Positions 11,201 through 18,452 of a stretch of 64,000 nt of DNA are shown here, piece after piece. A program made the position numbers and the translations under genes. Below the pieces are notes generated by a model that was given only the letters and a program-made list of their open reading frames with translations, had not been told where the DNA came from and made no database searches. The stretch's first letter is position 1. Every line of letters begins with the position of its first letter. Source of the DNA: Melioribacteraceae bacterium. GTDB taxonomy: Bacteria; Bacteroidota; Ignavibacteria; Ignavibacteriales; Melioribacteraceae. The DNA lies in contig CP129490.1 in assembly GCA_030584085.1 (NCBI GenBank), positions 2,327,511 to 2,391,510 of the forward strand, written 5' to 3'.

Positions 11201-12219
11201 TAATAATTACTTTTTGAGAATGCGTGTTTGAATCTTTTTATTGTGTTTGAATTCTGATCGTACTCAAAGAAATCAACTCCCCTACCATATAATAATATGT
11301 AATCATTTTGATCAAATCGACCATCTTCTTCGCCGATAACCTGAATTGCATTTTCAAGTAAGTCAACAGTCTTAGATGAAGTAACTTGTTCATTTAATTG
11401 ATAACCGCCGTTATTGTAAATCTTTATTGTTCTCGGATCAACGGTTGCGGCATCAATTCCTAGGCTAGCTAATTGTGATCTATCTATTCTATATATTCCT
11501 TCTTCAGGAGCTTCAAAACGATACCACGTTCCGTTTGCTAATACCGAATTTTGAATATTGGCTTGCACCTTGTTCAACTTACTTTGTTGACCCCAACTTT
11601 TAGCCGTTTCAAAGTTGATTACTATATCACTTAAATCATCTTGAATTGCTTTCGTTTGTTGTGCCGGGCGACCAAAATTTATTCTAAATCTTATCTTTGA
11701 ATATTTTTTAATATTTCTGCTTGCAGCATCATAGAAAACAGGATTAATTAAAATTTTCTGAACCGGCAAATCTCTTGCCAACCCGTATTCACCGAAGGTT
11801 ACTAATTCTTCATTTTTGAAAGAATTGTATTCCGGAGTTACTTTATAAGAAAATTTTATTTCTCCATTTTCTTTTTCAGAAATTGGAGCGGGCACAATGG
11901 TCTCATTAATAACTTCATATTGAGCATCTAAAACCTGAATTGTATTTCCGAATTCAGAAGGTACACCAATATTTAGACTTCTTAACGGAATAGTAGGAAT
12001 ACCTTTTCCTTCATCGGGATGAAAAACTCCATTTAATATATCAATTGAATAATACTTAACACCATCCAGAGTTATATGAGAAGTGTTTGTATAAACGGGA
12101 GAATATTCAATTAAAATGGAATTAGTATTCGATGAGATTATTTTTATATCTTGCTGAGTTTGGGCACTCAGAAAAAGACATAAAAAAAGGAAATACAATA
12201 TTGAGAATTTTCTTAGCAT
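8236..12219 (-). CDS. porU: T9SS C-terminal signal peptidase / sortase PorU
   Basis: This is a C25 (gingipain-family) cysteine peptidase that removes T9SS C-terminal signals and attaches cargo to the surface. The open frame extends to 12375, but I place the start at 12219. The protein then begins MLRKFSILYF with a signal peptide ending LSAQ and an AAGGTCAGG-type ribosome site upstream. The extension also runs over a terminator. It has 1327 residues: a beta-rich propeptide region to about 550, then the C25 domain with the catalytic histidine in FIGHGNPD (about 843) and the cysteine in ATCDFGKY (about 877). A C-terminal FlgD/CTD-like Ig domain contains NYPNPFASNTTF and ends GKLAVIR. PorV follows at 35 bp. 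The length fits PorU of Bacteroidota. Confidence 0.9.
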   Translation of the reverse strand: MLRKFSILYFLFLCLFLSAQTQQDIKIISSNTNSILIEYSPVYTNTSHITLDGVKYYSIDILNGVFHPDEGKGIPTIPLRSLNIGVPSEFGNTIQVLDAQYEVINETIVPAPISEKENGEIKFSYKVTPEYNSFKNEELVTFGEYGLARDLPVQKILINPVFYDAASRNIKKYSKIRFRINFGRPAQQTKAIQDDLSDIVINFETAKSWGQQSKLNKVQANIQNSVLANGTWYRFEAPEEGIYRIDRSQLASLGIDAATVDPRTIKIYNNGGYQLNEQVTSSKTVDLLENAIQVIGEEDGRFDQNDYILLYGRGVDFFEYDQNSNTIKRFKHAFSKSNYYFITSGGGNGKRMTLQESLNSPTAVLQTETDSYLSHEENLINIGKSGRDYWGEVLNSSTSSVTFINTLNEMIPSSVINYNFRVANTTSTGFSNPINLLIEENGVNVYSGTITGWGNTSYVFGRQLVDKATFTGTLPNNRSALKFAINNPTSNSQAHIDYFEIQYKRSLRAVDDEFTFYSDLTNDFIRFNLSNFTNSLIAVYDVTDHRNVKKINPLVLSGGDFQFIVQGTQTQRNKYIALTNSKFRSISNAVAVPNSNIRGIEQGSEYIIISHRDFSSQAQRLANYRSGEALHPISTTLVFIDQIYNEFSCGALDPTAIRDFIKYAYDNWQIRPGLVLLFGDGDYDYLNVEGKNQNFIPTFQTPESLQELSSYPYDDFYSRVSGDDKLADIGVGRINVNNTKEADIVVDKIIEYEASSDRSLWRNTLTLVADDGPTSQGNDGAIHTRQSEDLSRVYIPKSFDQKKIYLAAYPTVVTGAGRRKPAVNQAIIDAANNGTLLINFIGHGNPDVWTHENVFLKDITIPQLQNENYFFLTAATCDFGKYDEPDDPSATELMLLKEKSGIIGAFTASRPVYSSLNAALNNIFFSNLLGVKDSGGLPRRLGYSYMYTKITGSADKANDEKYLLFADPALRLNQPENPISIDKINDSDLSVAVQISALGNVNVNGSFLNLDGSKSNFNGEAIISVFDANRTMELKEMNYTITQQGGLLFRGRVTVSNGSFDANFTVPKDISYQNANGKVVAYAFNNNSDGVGYTDSVIVGGTDTSSVNDGKGPAIEIYFDDLAFESSYLVNSNFTLLAKLEDETGINTTGSGVGHNLEAILNDDDDNPIDLTTSFVGDLDAGGKSGIVNYKFSNFEEGDYKIRIKAWDVFNNLSSEETYFSVVNSNNLTLREVVNYPNPFASNTTFTFQQNLNKALNVKIKVYTIAGRLIREIEQFSILDKFVRIPWDGRDQDGDELANGTYLYKLIVESTEGEFRETVLGKLAVIR

Positions 12220-12341
12220 AAACCTGACCTTGTTTAATTGGTATAATTTCAGTATCTGAAACAAACAATATGAGTTTGAAAAATCAATACCAAAAAATCG
12301 TAGAAAATTCTCGCGATATACTTCCTTGTTAATTTTGAACT

Positions 12342-12370
12342 GTAAAAAATACCCAGAAAATTGGGTATTT
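12342..12370 (-). terminator. Rho-independent terminator upstream of porU
   Basis: The arms AAATACCCA (12347-12355) and TGGGTATTT (12362-12370) form a 9-bp stem with a 6-nt loop. On the minus strand the stem is followed by a T-run. It would end transcripts coming from the HD-domain gene before porU starts, which makes porU the first gene of its own operon. Confidence 0.75.
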
Positions 12371-12463
12371 GTCAAGTCATTTAGGTGTAATTATTCAGTT
12401 TTAGAATTTAAGCAAATTAGTCGATTTTTAGTCAAATGAGTATTTTCATTTTACTAATATTAG

Positions 12464-13030
12464 TCACAAACCTAAACTTTCTTTGGCACTTCGCATTGCA
12501 TTTATACAAAATTGTATATGCTCATCTAACGGAACACCGAGATCCTCCGCACCTTTTATAATATCTTCCCTACTGACTGCTCTTGCAAATGCTTTGTCCT
12601 TCATTTTCTTTTTCACGGATTTCACTTCGACTTCGTTTATGTCTTTATTCGGACGAACGTATGTAACTGCAGTTATAAACCCGGCAAGTTCATCGCATGC
12701 AAATAGAACTTTTTTAAGAAGCGTGTCACGCGGTTCTCCGGTATAATCGGCATGGGATAGAATTGTTCTTCTAAATTCCTCGTCGAATCCTTTTTCTTTT
12801 AAGATTTCTGAACCTTTAAATGGATGTTCCTCGGCAGTCGGAAATTGCTCATAATCAAAATCATGAAGCAGGGCAACATTACTCCAATACAGCACATCCT
12901 CACCAAATTTTGCCGCGTAAGCTTTAACGCAAGCTTCAACTGCATACGCATGCTTTAGTAAACTGTCGCTTTGAGTGTATTCTTTTAGAAGTGATAAACA
13001 ATAATCTCTATTTCGCATTATTTCTGACAT
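12464..13030 (-). CDS. HD-domain phosphohydrolase-like protein
   Basis: The protein has 188 residues with a strong AGGAGATAAT ribosome site before the ATG. It contains HD-superfamily residues: LLKHAYAVEAC near residue 22, ALLHDFDYEQFPTAEEHP near 51-68, and ILSHADYTGEP near 92. These supply the H...HD...H/D metal ligands. Small stand-alone HD proteins of this type hydrolyse phosphate esters or nucleotides, but the substrate cannot be told. It ends a short run (ferredoxin-like, nth, HD), starting 8 bp after the nth stop, and is followed by a terminator. Confidence 0.8.
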   Translation of the reverse strand: MSEIMRNRDYCLSLLKEYTQSDSLLKHAYAVEACVKAYAAKFGEDVLYWSNVALLHDFDYEQFPTAEEHPFKGSEILKEKGFDEEFRRTILSHADYTGEPRDTLLKKVLFACDELAGFITAVTYVRPNKDINEVEVKSVKKKMKDKAFARAVSREDIIKGAEDLGVPLDEHIQFCINAMRSAKESLGL

Positions 13031-13038
13031 ATTATCTC

Positions 13039-13683
13039 CTATTTTTTTGCATTCGGATTAAATGATGGACAAAAATTTGCGATAACACATTCAAAACATT
13101 TGGGTCTTCTTGCAATACAAACTTTTCTACCATGCGTTGCAAGCCAGTGAGATGTTCTCACCCAATATTTTTGAGGAATTAGTTTTTTCAGTTCTTCCTC
13201 AATTCTATCAGGGTTTTGAGATTTTACTAATCCCAACAAATTTGATAATCTTTTTACGTGTGTATCAACAGCAATCGCGGGAATACCAAAGGCGTTGCCA
13301 GCAACAACGGAAGCAGTTTTTCTTCCCACACCGGAAAGCGAATTAAGTTTTTCAAAATCAGCAGGAACTTCGCCATTATGTTTTTCAATCAGTTCATTGC
13401 AGCAGTTAACTATGCTCTTTGCTTTTTGATTATAAAAACCCGTAGAGAAAATATCTTTCTTAAGTTGATCAATATCAGCGCTAACAAAATCCTTAGGCGA
13501 TTTGTATTTTTTAAATAGTTCTTTAGTAACAATGTTCACTCTTTCATCTGTGCATTGAGCCGAAAGAATTGTAGCAATTAGAAGTTGGAACGGAGTTTTA
13601 TATTCTAACGCTGGTTTGGGAGTTGGATATTCGAGCTTTAATAGCTCAACTATCTTCAATGCTCTTTCCTTTTTATCCGGCAT
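13039..13683 (-). CDS. nth: Endonuclease III (DNA glycosylase / AP lyase)
   Basis: The 214 residues match the usual length of bacterial Nth, which excises oxidised pyrimidines and cleaves the abasic site. The helix-hairpin-helix GVGRKTASVVAGNAFG carries the catalytic lysine (K122). AVDTHVKRLSN carries the catalytic aspartate (D140). The C-terminus has the four-cysteine [4Fe-4S] loop (C-I-A-R-R-P-K-C-F-E-C ... C). The start overlaps the end of the upstream [2Fe-2S] protein by 11 bp, indicating translational coupling. Confidence 0.95.
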   Translation of the reverse strand: MPDKKERALKIVELLKLEYPTPKPALEYKTPFQLLIATILSAQCTDERVNIVTKELFKKYKSPKDFVSADIDQLKKDIFSTGFYNQKAKSIVNCCNELIEKHNGEVPADFEKLNSLSGVGRKTASVVAGNAFGIPAIAVDTHVKRLSNLLGLVKSQNPDRIEEELKKLIPQKYWVRTSHWLATHGRKVCIARRPKCFECVIANFCPSFNPNAKK

Positions 13684-14011
13684 CTCTATTAAACCTTTTG
13701 TCTTGAATCTTCAACCTATCAACCGGTACATCGTTAATTAAATGTGATTGTATAATTTCTTCAACATCATTTTCACTCACACCACCGTACCATATTTGCT
13801 CGGGATAAACAACTATAGAAGGACCGAATTCGCAAGCGTCTAAACATCCTGAGCTATTAGTTCTTATTTGAGAATTAAGTCCTAGTTCTTTAAGTCTAGT
13901 TTTAAGCTTCTCTCTTATAGCTGCAGAATTTTTGTCTTTACAGCATCCGCGAGGATGATCTGCCGGGCGTTGATTTTCACAAACGAATATGTGCTTTTCA
14001 AATCTTTTCAT
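13673..14011 (-). CDS. Thioredoxin-like [2Fe-2S] ferredoxin
   Basis: The protein has 112 residues. HIFVCENQRPADHPRGCC near the N-terminus and SSGCLDACEFGPSIVVYP in the middle give the C-x(n)-C ... C-x3-C pattern of thioredoxin-fold [2Fe-2S] proteins. These are related to NuoE and the cobalamin-region (2Fe-2S) ferredoxins. The end QIWYGGVSENDVEEII is also typical of the family. It is a small cytoplasmic electron carrier whose partner is not evident. It overlaps nth, itself an iron-sulfur enzyme, by 11 bp. Confidence 0.88.
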   Translation of the reverse strand: MKRFEKHIFVCENQRPADHPRGCCKDKNSAAIREKLKTRLKELGLNSQIRTNSSGCLDACEFGPSIVVYPEQIWYGGVSENDVEEIIQSHLINDVPVDRLKIQDKRFNRDAG

Positions 14012-14053
14012 AATTTGTGAACGAGGGTTAAATTATTTTTGGAGAAAATTTTG

Positions 14054-14127
14054 TAGCGCATACGGGATTCGAACCCGTGATCTCCGCCTTGAGAGGGCGG
14101 CGTCCTAAGCCACTAGACGAATGCGCC
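14054..14127 (-). tRNA. tRNA-Glu (anticodon CTC)
   Basis: A cloverleaf reads on the minus strand: the acceptor GGCGCAT pairs with ATGCGCT (one G-U), and the D-arm has TCGTCTAGTGGC. The anticodon stem CCGCC/GGCGG encloses CTCTCAA (anticodon CTC), and the T-arm is ACGGGTTCGAATCCCGT. The discriminator is A and CCA is not encoded. Confidence 0.95.
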
Positions 14128-14177
14128 ATTATTCAAAAATACTAAAACTACCCTACTTAGAGAAATTATCTGATCTT

Positions 14178-15632
14178 TCAAATAACAGTTCTAAAAAACA
14201 TTATAGTAAATGTTGTACCTTTGTTTTTTATAGTATCAATTTTTATTTCGGCTTTATTTATTTCGCAGTATTTTTTTACCAACGCAAGTCCAAGTCCCGT
14301 ACCTTCAAATTTTCTAGAATAACCTTTATCTTCTTGTAAAAATGGTTCATAAATAAACGGTAGAAATTCATCTGCAATTCCGATACCAGTATCAATGACA
14401 TCGACAAAAACATTAGTTTTGTTTTTTCCGACTACAATTTTTACTGTCCCTTCTTTTGTATATTTTATCGCATTGTCAATAAGATTAGAGAAGAGTTGAG
14501 TTATACTATATTTATCTCCTCTTACAATTATATCTTTTTCACTTTCTTCTGATATTAATTCAAGATTCTTTTCTTTAGCAGAAATTTCAAATTCTGATTT
14601 GAGTGGTAGGATAATTTCTTTATATAAATTGATTTCCTCAAAAAGTGCTTTATAATTACCGGTCTGAATTTCTGCCATGTTTAAGATCAGGTCAATAGTT
14701 CTAATGAGTCTATTGCTACTCTGTTCAATTATATCGAATGATTCTTTAACTTCTCCGTATAATTTATATTCAAATTCGCTTTTCAGTAGTCGCGTAAAAT
14801 TTACAATTGCATTAATAGGAGTTCTAATTTCATGAGACATCTGAGCCAGGAACTCTGTTTTAAGTTTATCCGACGCTTCGGCATTTTCCTTGGCAGAAAT
14901 CATTTCATCACGGGATAGTTTTACTTCCTCAACCATTTTGTTAAAAGATTCGGAAAGTGCCTCGAGCTCATCTCGTGTATCAACAATTATTTTAAGATCA
15001 TAATTTCCTGAGGCAACCTGAAGGGTTCCGGCGGTAAGTTCCTTAATAGGATTAACAATTTTCTTGACGAAAAACAAAACCAGCAGAAATCCGACAATAA
15101 ATATGACACTGCCAAATTTTAAGTTGTTCAGCAGTACAGATAATTCCGCCACTCTTAATTCTTGAAGAGAATAAACCATTTTGATCGATCCCAAATGTAT
15201 GTTTGGCAACTCAACCGGAACGAACAAATGTAATGTGCTTCCTCTATATTCCCAACTTATCTTCTTCTCGTTTATTGAAGCATCTAGAAGTGGGTCATCA
15301 ATTATAAAAACTTCTTCCTCGCTTATTCTTTCTCCATTGGTTATAACTTTATTCTTTGTATCGATAATTAGAATCTCAACAACAGCACTATCTCTTTTCA
15401 CAAAACTAATAGTTTGACGGAGTTGATATATATTGGATGCATAAATATCTTCTGCGGTTGATACCTTTAATATTGTCAACAAACTTTTTGCTTGTTTGAG
15501 ATGCTGCTCACGTAAATTTTCATTTTGGTAATTGGTGTTAATAATGGTGAAAGTGATAATAATCCCGAGTAAGCCGATTACGCCTACCGCGAGATACTTT
15601 TTTGTTAATGTAAGATTAATTTTGTCTGCCAT
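14178..15632 (-). CDS. Membrane sensor histidine kinase
   Basis: The protein has 484 residues. A first membrane helix (about 13-30) is followed by a 130-residue extracytoplasmic sensor domain and a second helix (about 172-190). A HAMP linker begins KKIVNPIKELT. HisKA carries FLAQMSHEIRTPIN, with the phospho-accepting histidine at about 267. The HATPase domain has LIDNAIKYTKEG (N box), DTGIGI (G1) and GTGLGLALVKKY (G2). It is a classical hybrid-free kinase. No response regulator gene is adjacent, so its partner is elsewhere. It starts 6 bp after the sialidase-like gene stops, so the two may share a transcript. Confidence 0.93.
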   Translation of the reverse strand: MADKINLTLTKKYLAVGVIGLLGIIITFTIINTNYQNENLREQHLKQAKSLLTILKVSTAEDIYASNIYQLRQTISFVKRDSAVVEILIIDTKNKVITNGERISEEEVFIIDDPLLDASINEKKISWEYRGSTLHLFVPVELPNIHLGSIKMVYSLQELRVAELSVLLNNLKFGSVIFIVGFLLVLFFVKKIVNPIKELTAGTLQVASGNYDLKIIVDTRDELEALSESFNKMVEEVKLSRDEMISAKENAEASDKLKTEFLAQMSHEIRTPINAIVNFTRLLKSEFEYKLYGEVKESFDIIEQSSNRLIRTIDLILNMAEIQTGNYKALFEEINLYKEIILPLKSEFEISAKEKNLELISEESEKDIIVRGDKYSITQLFSNLIDNAIKYTKEGTVKIVVGKNKTNVFVDVIDTGIGIADEFLPFIYEPFLQEDKGYSRKFEGTGLGLALVKKYCEINKAEIKIDTIKNKGTTFTIMFFRTVI

Positions 15633-15638
15633 ATAAAT

Positions 15639-16790
15639 TTACTTGGCTAATAATAATCTAAAATTCTCAATACGATGAAAAGTTAAGTAGTTCGCATCAT
15701 GTTGAGATGAAGCTAAACCATCCTTTTCGAAATACGAAGTACGAGAGAGAAATACGATATCATCTCCATCAAATTGGAAATCCACATACTGAAATCCAAC
15801 ATTCGAAACACTTGGGTCTTCGAGGATAATTTTATTTACTGGCCAATCAACCAAATTATCAGATGAAATTAATGCTAATGTATTCCTAGTTCTTTCCGGA
15901 TTATTTTGACTAAATCTTTGAGGAATATAATTTGTTAATGAAATATATCTTTTCGTTAACTCATCAAATCTGACTGTAAACTTAACACTGCCTCCCGGGA
16001 AATTAATAAATCCGGTTTCCGGATCAAAGGTAACAACTTTCCCAGTTAAACCAACTTTAATTATAGCAGCTCTGTTCCCTTCATCTGTATGATTTCTTAA
16101 AATGCACCACAGATAATTTTGCGGAGTAATAACTACATTACCTTCCAACCAAGCAGAACCTGGCCAAGATTGATCATAACTCAATCTATTTGTTGATTCC
16201 CAGCTTGTAGCATCCAAAAGATCTGCATCAACAGGGACTGACATTACGAATGCTCTAAAGTATTTTCCCCAATCGGTTGGCGGATTTCGATCTTCCATAG
16301 ATCTCCAAATTCTTCCGTTGTGAATTACCATCGGAACAGGAGCTGTGTGATACTCACCGTCATCTAATATAAGACCGTTCTTTTTATCCGTCGGAGTTGT
16401 CCATGTAACTCCACCATCAATAGATTTCCGAATGACAACATAACCATATTCTTTTGTAGTGCCCATAATGTATAGACTACCATTATGATAAAACAAGTTC
16501 GACCAAAATTGGTTTTTAATGTTAGATATCAATCGCCATGTTAATCCTTTATCGGTCGATTTGTAAATAAAAGTTTCGGCTATTGAAATTCCGGGCCCAA
16601 AATAGTCATGAGACGCTAAGAAATCTCCGTTCGGTAAAATCACTAAACTTGGTGATCCAATGAATTTTTTGCTCTTTATCGGTGAATGGGAAACAATGAC
16701 ACCAGGGGGTGTCGTTCCAGGCAAAGCTTCATCTTGAGCATACAAGAAGAGAGCAAAAAGAAGAATTATAAGGAAGATTTTTTTTATCAA
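15639..16790 (-). CDS. Secreted sialidase-like BNR-repeat protein
   Basis: The protein has 383 residues and a signal peptide ending LYAQ at about residue 18. Asp-box motifs STDKGLTW and SIDGGVTW mark beta-propeller blades of the sialidase/BNR superfamily. The start of the mature region also resembles exo-sialidase-like proteins (GSPSLVILPNGDFLASHD). The arginine triad of true sialidases cannot be confirmed by eye, so glycoside specificity is open. It precedes the histidine kinase gene by 6 bp and is separated from manA upstream by 108 bp. Confidence 0.72.
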   Translation of the reverse strand: MIKKIFLIILLFALFLYAQDEALPGTTPPGVIVSHSPIKSKKFIGSPSLVILPNGDFLASHDYFGPGISIAETFIYKSTDKGLTWRLISNIKNQFWSNLFYHNGSLYIMGTTKEYGYVVIRKSIDGGVTWTTPTDKKNGLILDDGEYHTAPVPMVIHNGRIWRSMEDRNPPTDWGKYFRAFVMSVPVDADLLDATSWESTNRLSYDQSWPGSAWLEGNVVITPQNYLWCILRNHTDEGNRAAIIKVGLTGKVVTFDPETGFINFPGGSVKFTVRFDELTKRYISLTNYIPQRFSQNNPERTRNTLALISSDNLVDWPVNKIILEDPSVSNVGFQYVDFQFDGDDIVFLSRTSYFEKDGLASSQHDANYLTFHRIENFRLLLAK

Positions 16791-16898
16791 TTTTTTTCAG
16801 AATTAATGTTGTATTAAAGTATAAAAATGTAGAAAAAAGTTGAAAGTAGCTATAGAAAATTTGTATAAAGTAATTCAAGACTAATCAAAAATTTTCCC

Positions 16899-18086
16899 TT
16901 ATTGAGTAGAAGAACTCGGAATTGTCACAAAAACTAGTTTAGACTTTATACTGGATTTCAATTCAATTTTCTCAATGAGTGCCGGTATGATAAAACTTTC
17001 ACCTTTTTTAAATTTATCAATTCCAGATTCACAATTGATTTGTAAGTTGCCTTCCAATAAAAGTCCGGTTACTAATCCAATATCTTCGAAATGCTTAGTC
17101 TCTCCTGCTTCTAACTCAATAATAGAGATTTCAAATTCGTCTATAGGGATCGAATAGTTTCTTTCTCCATTATTTTTTTGTCCGGAAAGTATAGTAACTT
17201 TACCACCTTCAAATTTCATCATATCCAATAGTGTATCCACATCTTTAAACTTAGGAGTTAATCCGGCTCGAACAACGTTGTCGGAATTTGCCATACACTC
17301 AATAATATTTCCTTTAATATATGCGTGGGGAATACCGGCATCAGTAAAAATAGCTTCTCCACTTTTAAGTTGGACATAGTTGAATAATAAAATAGAAATC
17401 AGTCCGACATCGTATCCAAACTTTTCGAATTGCTCAATGAAAACTAATTCTTCATCTGACTTCTGTTTAGTGTTCTTAATTTGGTTAAGTAACTGATCAA
17501 TAATTTTTACTAATTCAGTTTGTGATAAATTTATTATAATCGAATAATATTCTTTTATTATTCCTTCTTTATTCGATTTACAACTTTCAAGCAAACTTGA
17601 AAGTGAATTATAATTCTTGCAAGTTTTTATAAACTCATCAACTGGCTTAAAACCTACTATGGCATTTAAGTAATCAACGGCAATTGCTATTTCGGGTTTA
17701 TGATTATCATCAGGGTAATTAATTGGATCTTTTTTATGAAGTTTTTTCGCTAACTCTTTATTGGGATGCGCTTGAATTGAAAGTGCTTGGCTACTTGATA
17801 ATATCTTCAGTAAATATGGGAGTTTGTTGTTGAACTTTCTGGTAACTTGCTTACCCAAAATTTGATCGGGATATTTTTCGATCAATTCAATCAGACTAAT
17901 TTTTTGTTCATTAATAAAAAGATAAGATGGTGCTTTCGGATGAGCACCAATCCATAATTCCGCATAAGGCTTATCTCTTTCAATTTCTAGATCAAGCAAT
18001 TTGGGGATGAAAGCATTCTCATTTTTTGTACCCCAATCATAATACTGGATTTGGTTTATTAACTTGTATGCTTTCTTTTCTATCAT
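16899..18086 (-). CDS. manA: Mannose-6-phosphate isomerase, class I
   Basis: This enzyme interconverts fructose-6-phosphate and mannose-6-phosphate for mannose use or GDP-mannose supply. The protein has 395 residues and starts with the family motif QYYDWGTKN. LSIQAHPNK at about 103-110 and NHKPEIAIA near 128-136 hold zinc ligands. GIPHAYIKGNIIECMANSDN supplies another ligand and the active-site region, followed by RAGLTPK. The C-terminal cupin is intact. The region downstream contains no sugar-nucleotide genes, so the pathway is not fixed by context. Confidence 0.94.
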   Translation of the reverse strand: MIEKKAYKLINQIQYYDWGTKNENAFIPKLLDLEIERDKPYAELWIGAHPKAPSYLFINEQKISLIELIEKYPDQILGKQVTRKFNNKLPYLLKILSSSQALSIQAHPNKELAKKLHKKDPINYPDDNHKPEIAIAVDYLNAIVGFKPVDEFIKTCKNYNSLSSLLESCKSNKEGIIKEYYSIIINLSQTELVKIIDQLLNQIKNTKQKSDEELVFIEQFEKFGYDVGLISILLFNYVQLKSGEAIFTDAGIPHAYIKGNIIECMANSDNVVRAGLTPKFKDVDTLLDMMKFEGGKVTILSGQKNNGERNYSIPIDEFEISIIELEAGETKHFEDIGLVTGLLLEGNLQINCESGIDKFKKGESFIIPALIEKIELKSSIKSKLVFVTIPSSSTQ

Positions 18087-18149
18087 GTAAGAAGTTCTCG
18101 ATTATGATTATTTAAAAATAGTAAATCTTTATTACTAAGTATTCTCTTA

Positions 18150-18296
18150 CTAAATAACTTTGGATAAAACGGTATAGATTATTGCCATCAGAAAGAATAT
18201 TGCAATCACTGCAAATACTATTGAGGCATAAAACTCCCACCTCTTAACGCCATTTTTATTGGGTTCTTCTTTTAGGTATGCAATTAATTTTTTCAT
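18150..18296 (-). CDS. Small single-span membrane protein, 48 residues
   Basis: An ATG at 18296 opens a 48-codon frame: an N-terminal charged part (MKKLIAYLKEEPNKNGVKRW) and one clear membrane helix (about 23-43), ending in SKVI. The helix with positive residues before it is typical of a genuine membrane peptide. The ribosome site is weak (AAAAGAAT). It lies between manA and tRNA-Gln. I do not recognise a family. Confidence 0.55.
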   Translation of the reverse strand: MKKLIAYLKEEPNKNGVKRWEFYASIVFAVIAIFFLMAIIYTVLSKVI

Positions 18297-18323
18297 TAAT
18301 CTATTCTTTTAATCGCATCAATA

Positions 18324-18359
18324 TAAAAAAACCTTGATTATAAATTACAATCAAGGTTT
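18324..18359 (-). terminator. Terminator after tRNA-Gln
   Basis: The arms AAACCTTGATT (18329-18339) and AATCAAGGTTT (18349-18359) form an 11-bp stem. On the minus strand it is followed by a T-run, about 5 nt beyond the tRNA 3' end. It probably ends the lipoprotein/tRNA-Gln transcript. Confidence 0.8.
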
Positions 18360-18364
18360 ATAAG

Positions 18365-18437
18365 TTGTCCCGTCAGGGGTCGAACCTGAACTCTTCTGAT
18401 CCAGAGTCAGACGTGTTGCCAATTACACCACGGGACA
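18365..18437 (-). tRNA. tRNA-Gln (anticodon CTG)
   Basis: The minus strand folds as a tRNA: acceptor TGTCCCG/CGGGACA, D-arm GTGGTGTAATTGGCAACAC, anticodon stem TCTGA/TCAGA enclosing CTCTGGA (anticodon CTG), and T-arm with GGTTCGACC. The discriminator is A; CCA is not encoded. It lies 15 bp after the lipoprotein gene. Confidence 0.93.
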
Positions 18438-18452
18438 ATTGATCGATCAAAA

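Noticed and set aside
12220-12375. N-terminal extension of PorU
   Set aside because: It crosses a terminator hairpin and would bury the signal peptide at residue 53.
15639-16790. Calling the gene a true sialidase (nanH)
   Set aside because: Asp boxes are visible, but the arginine triad and Tyr/Glu pair could not be confirmed.
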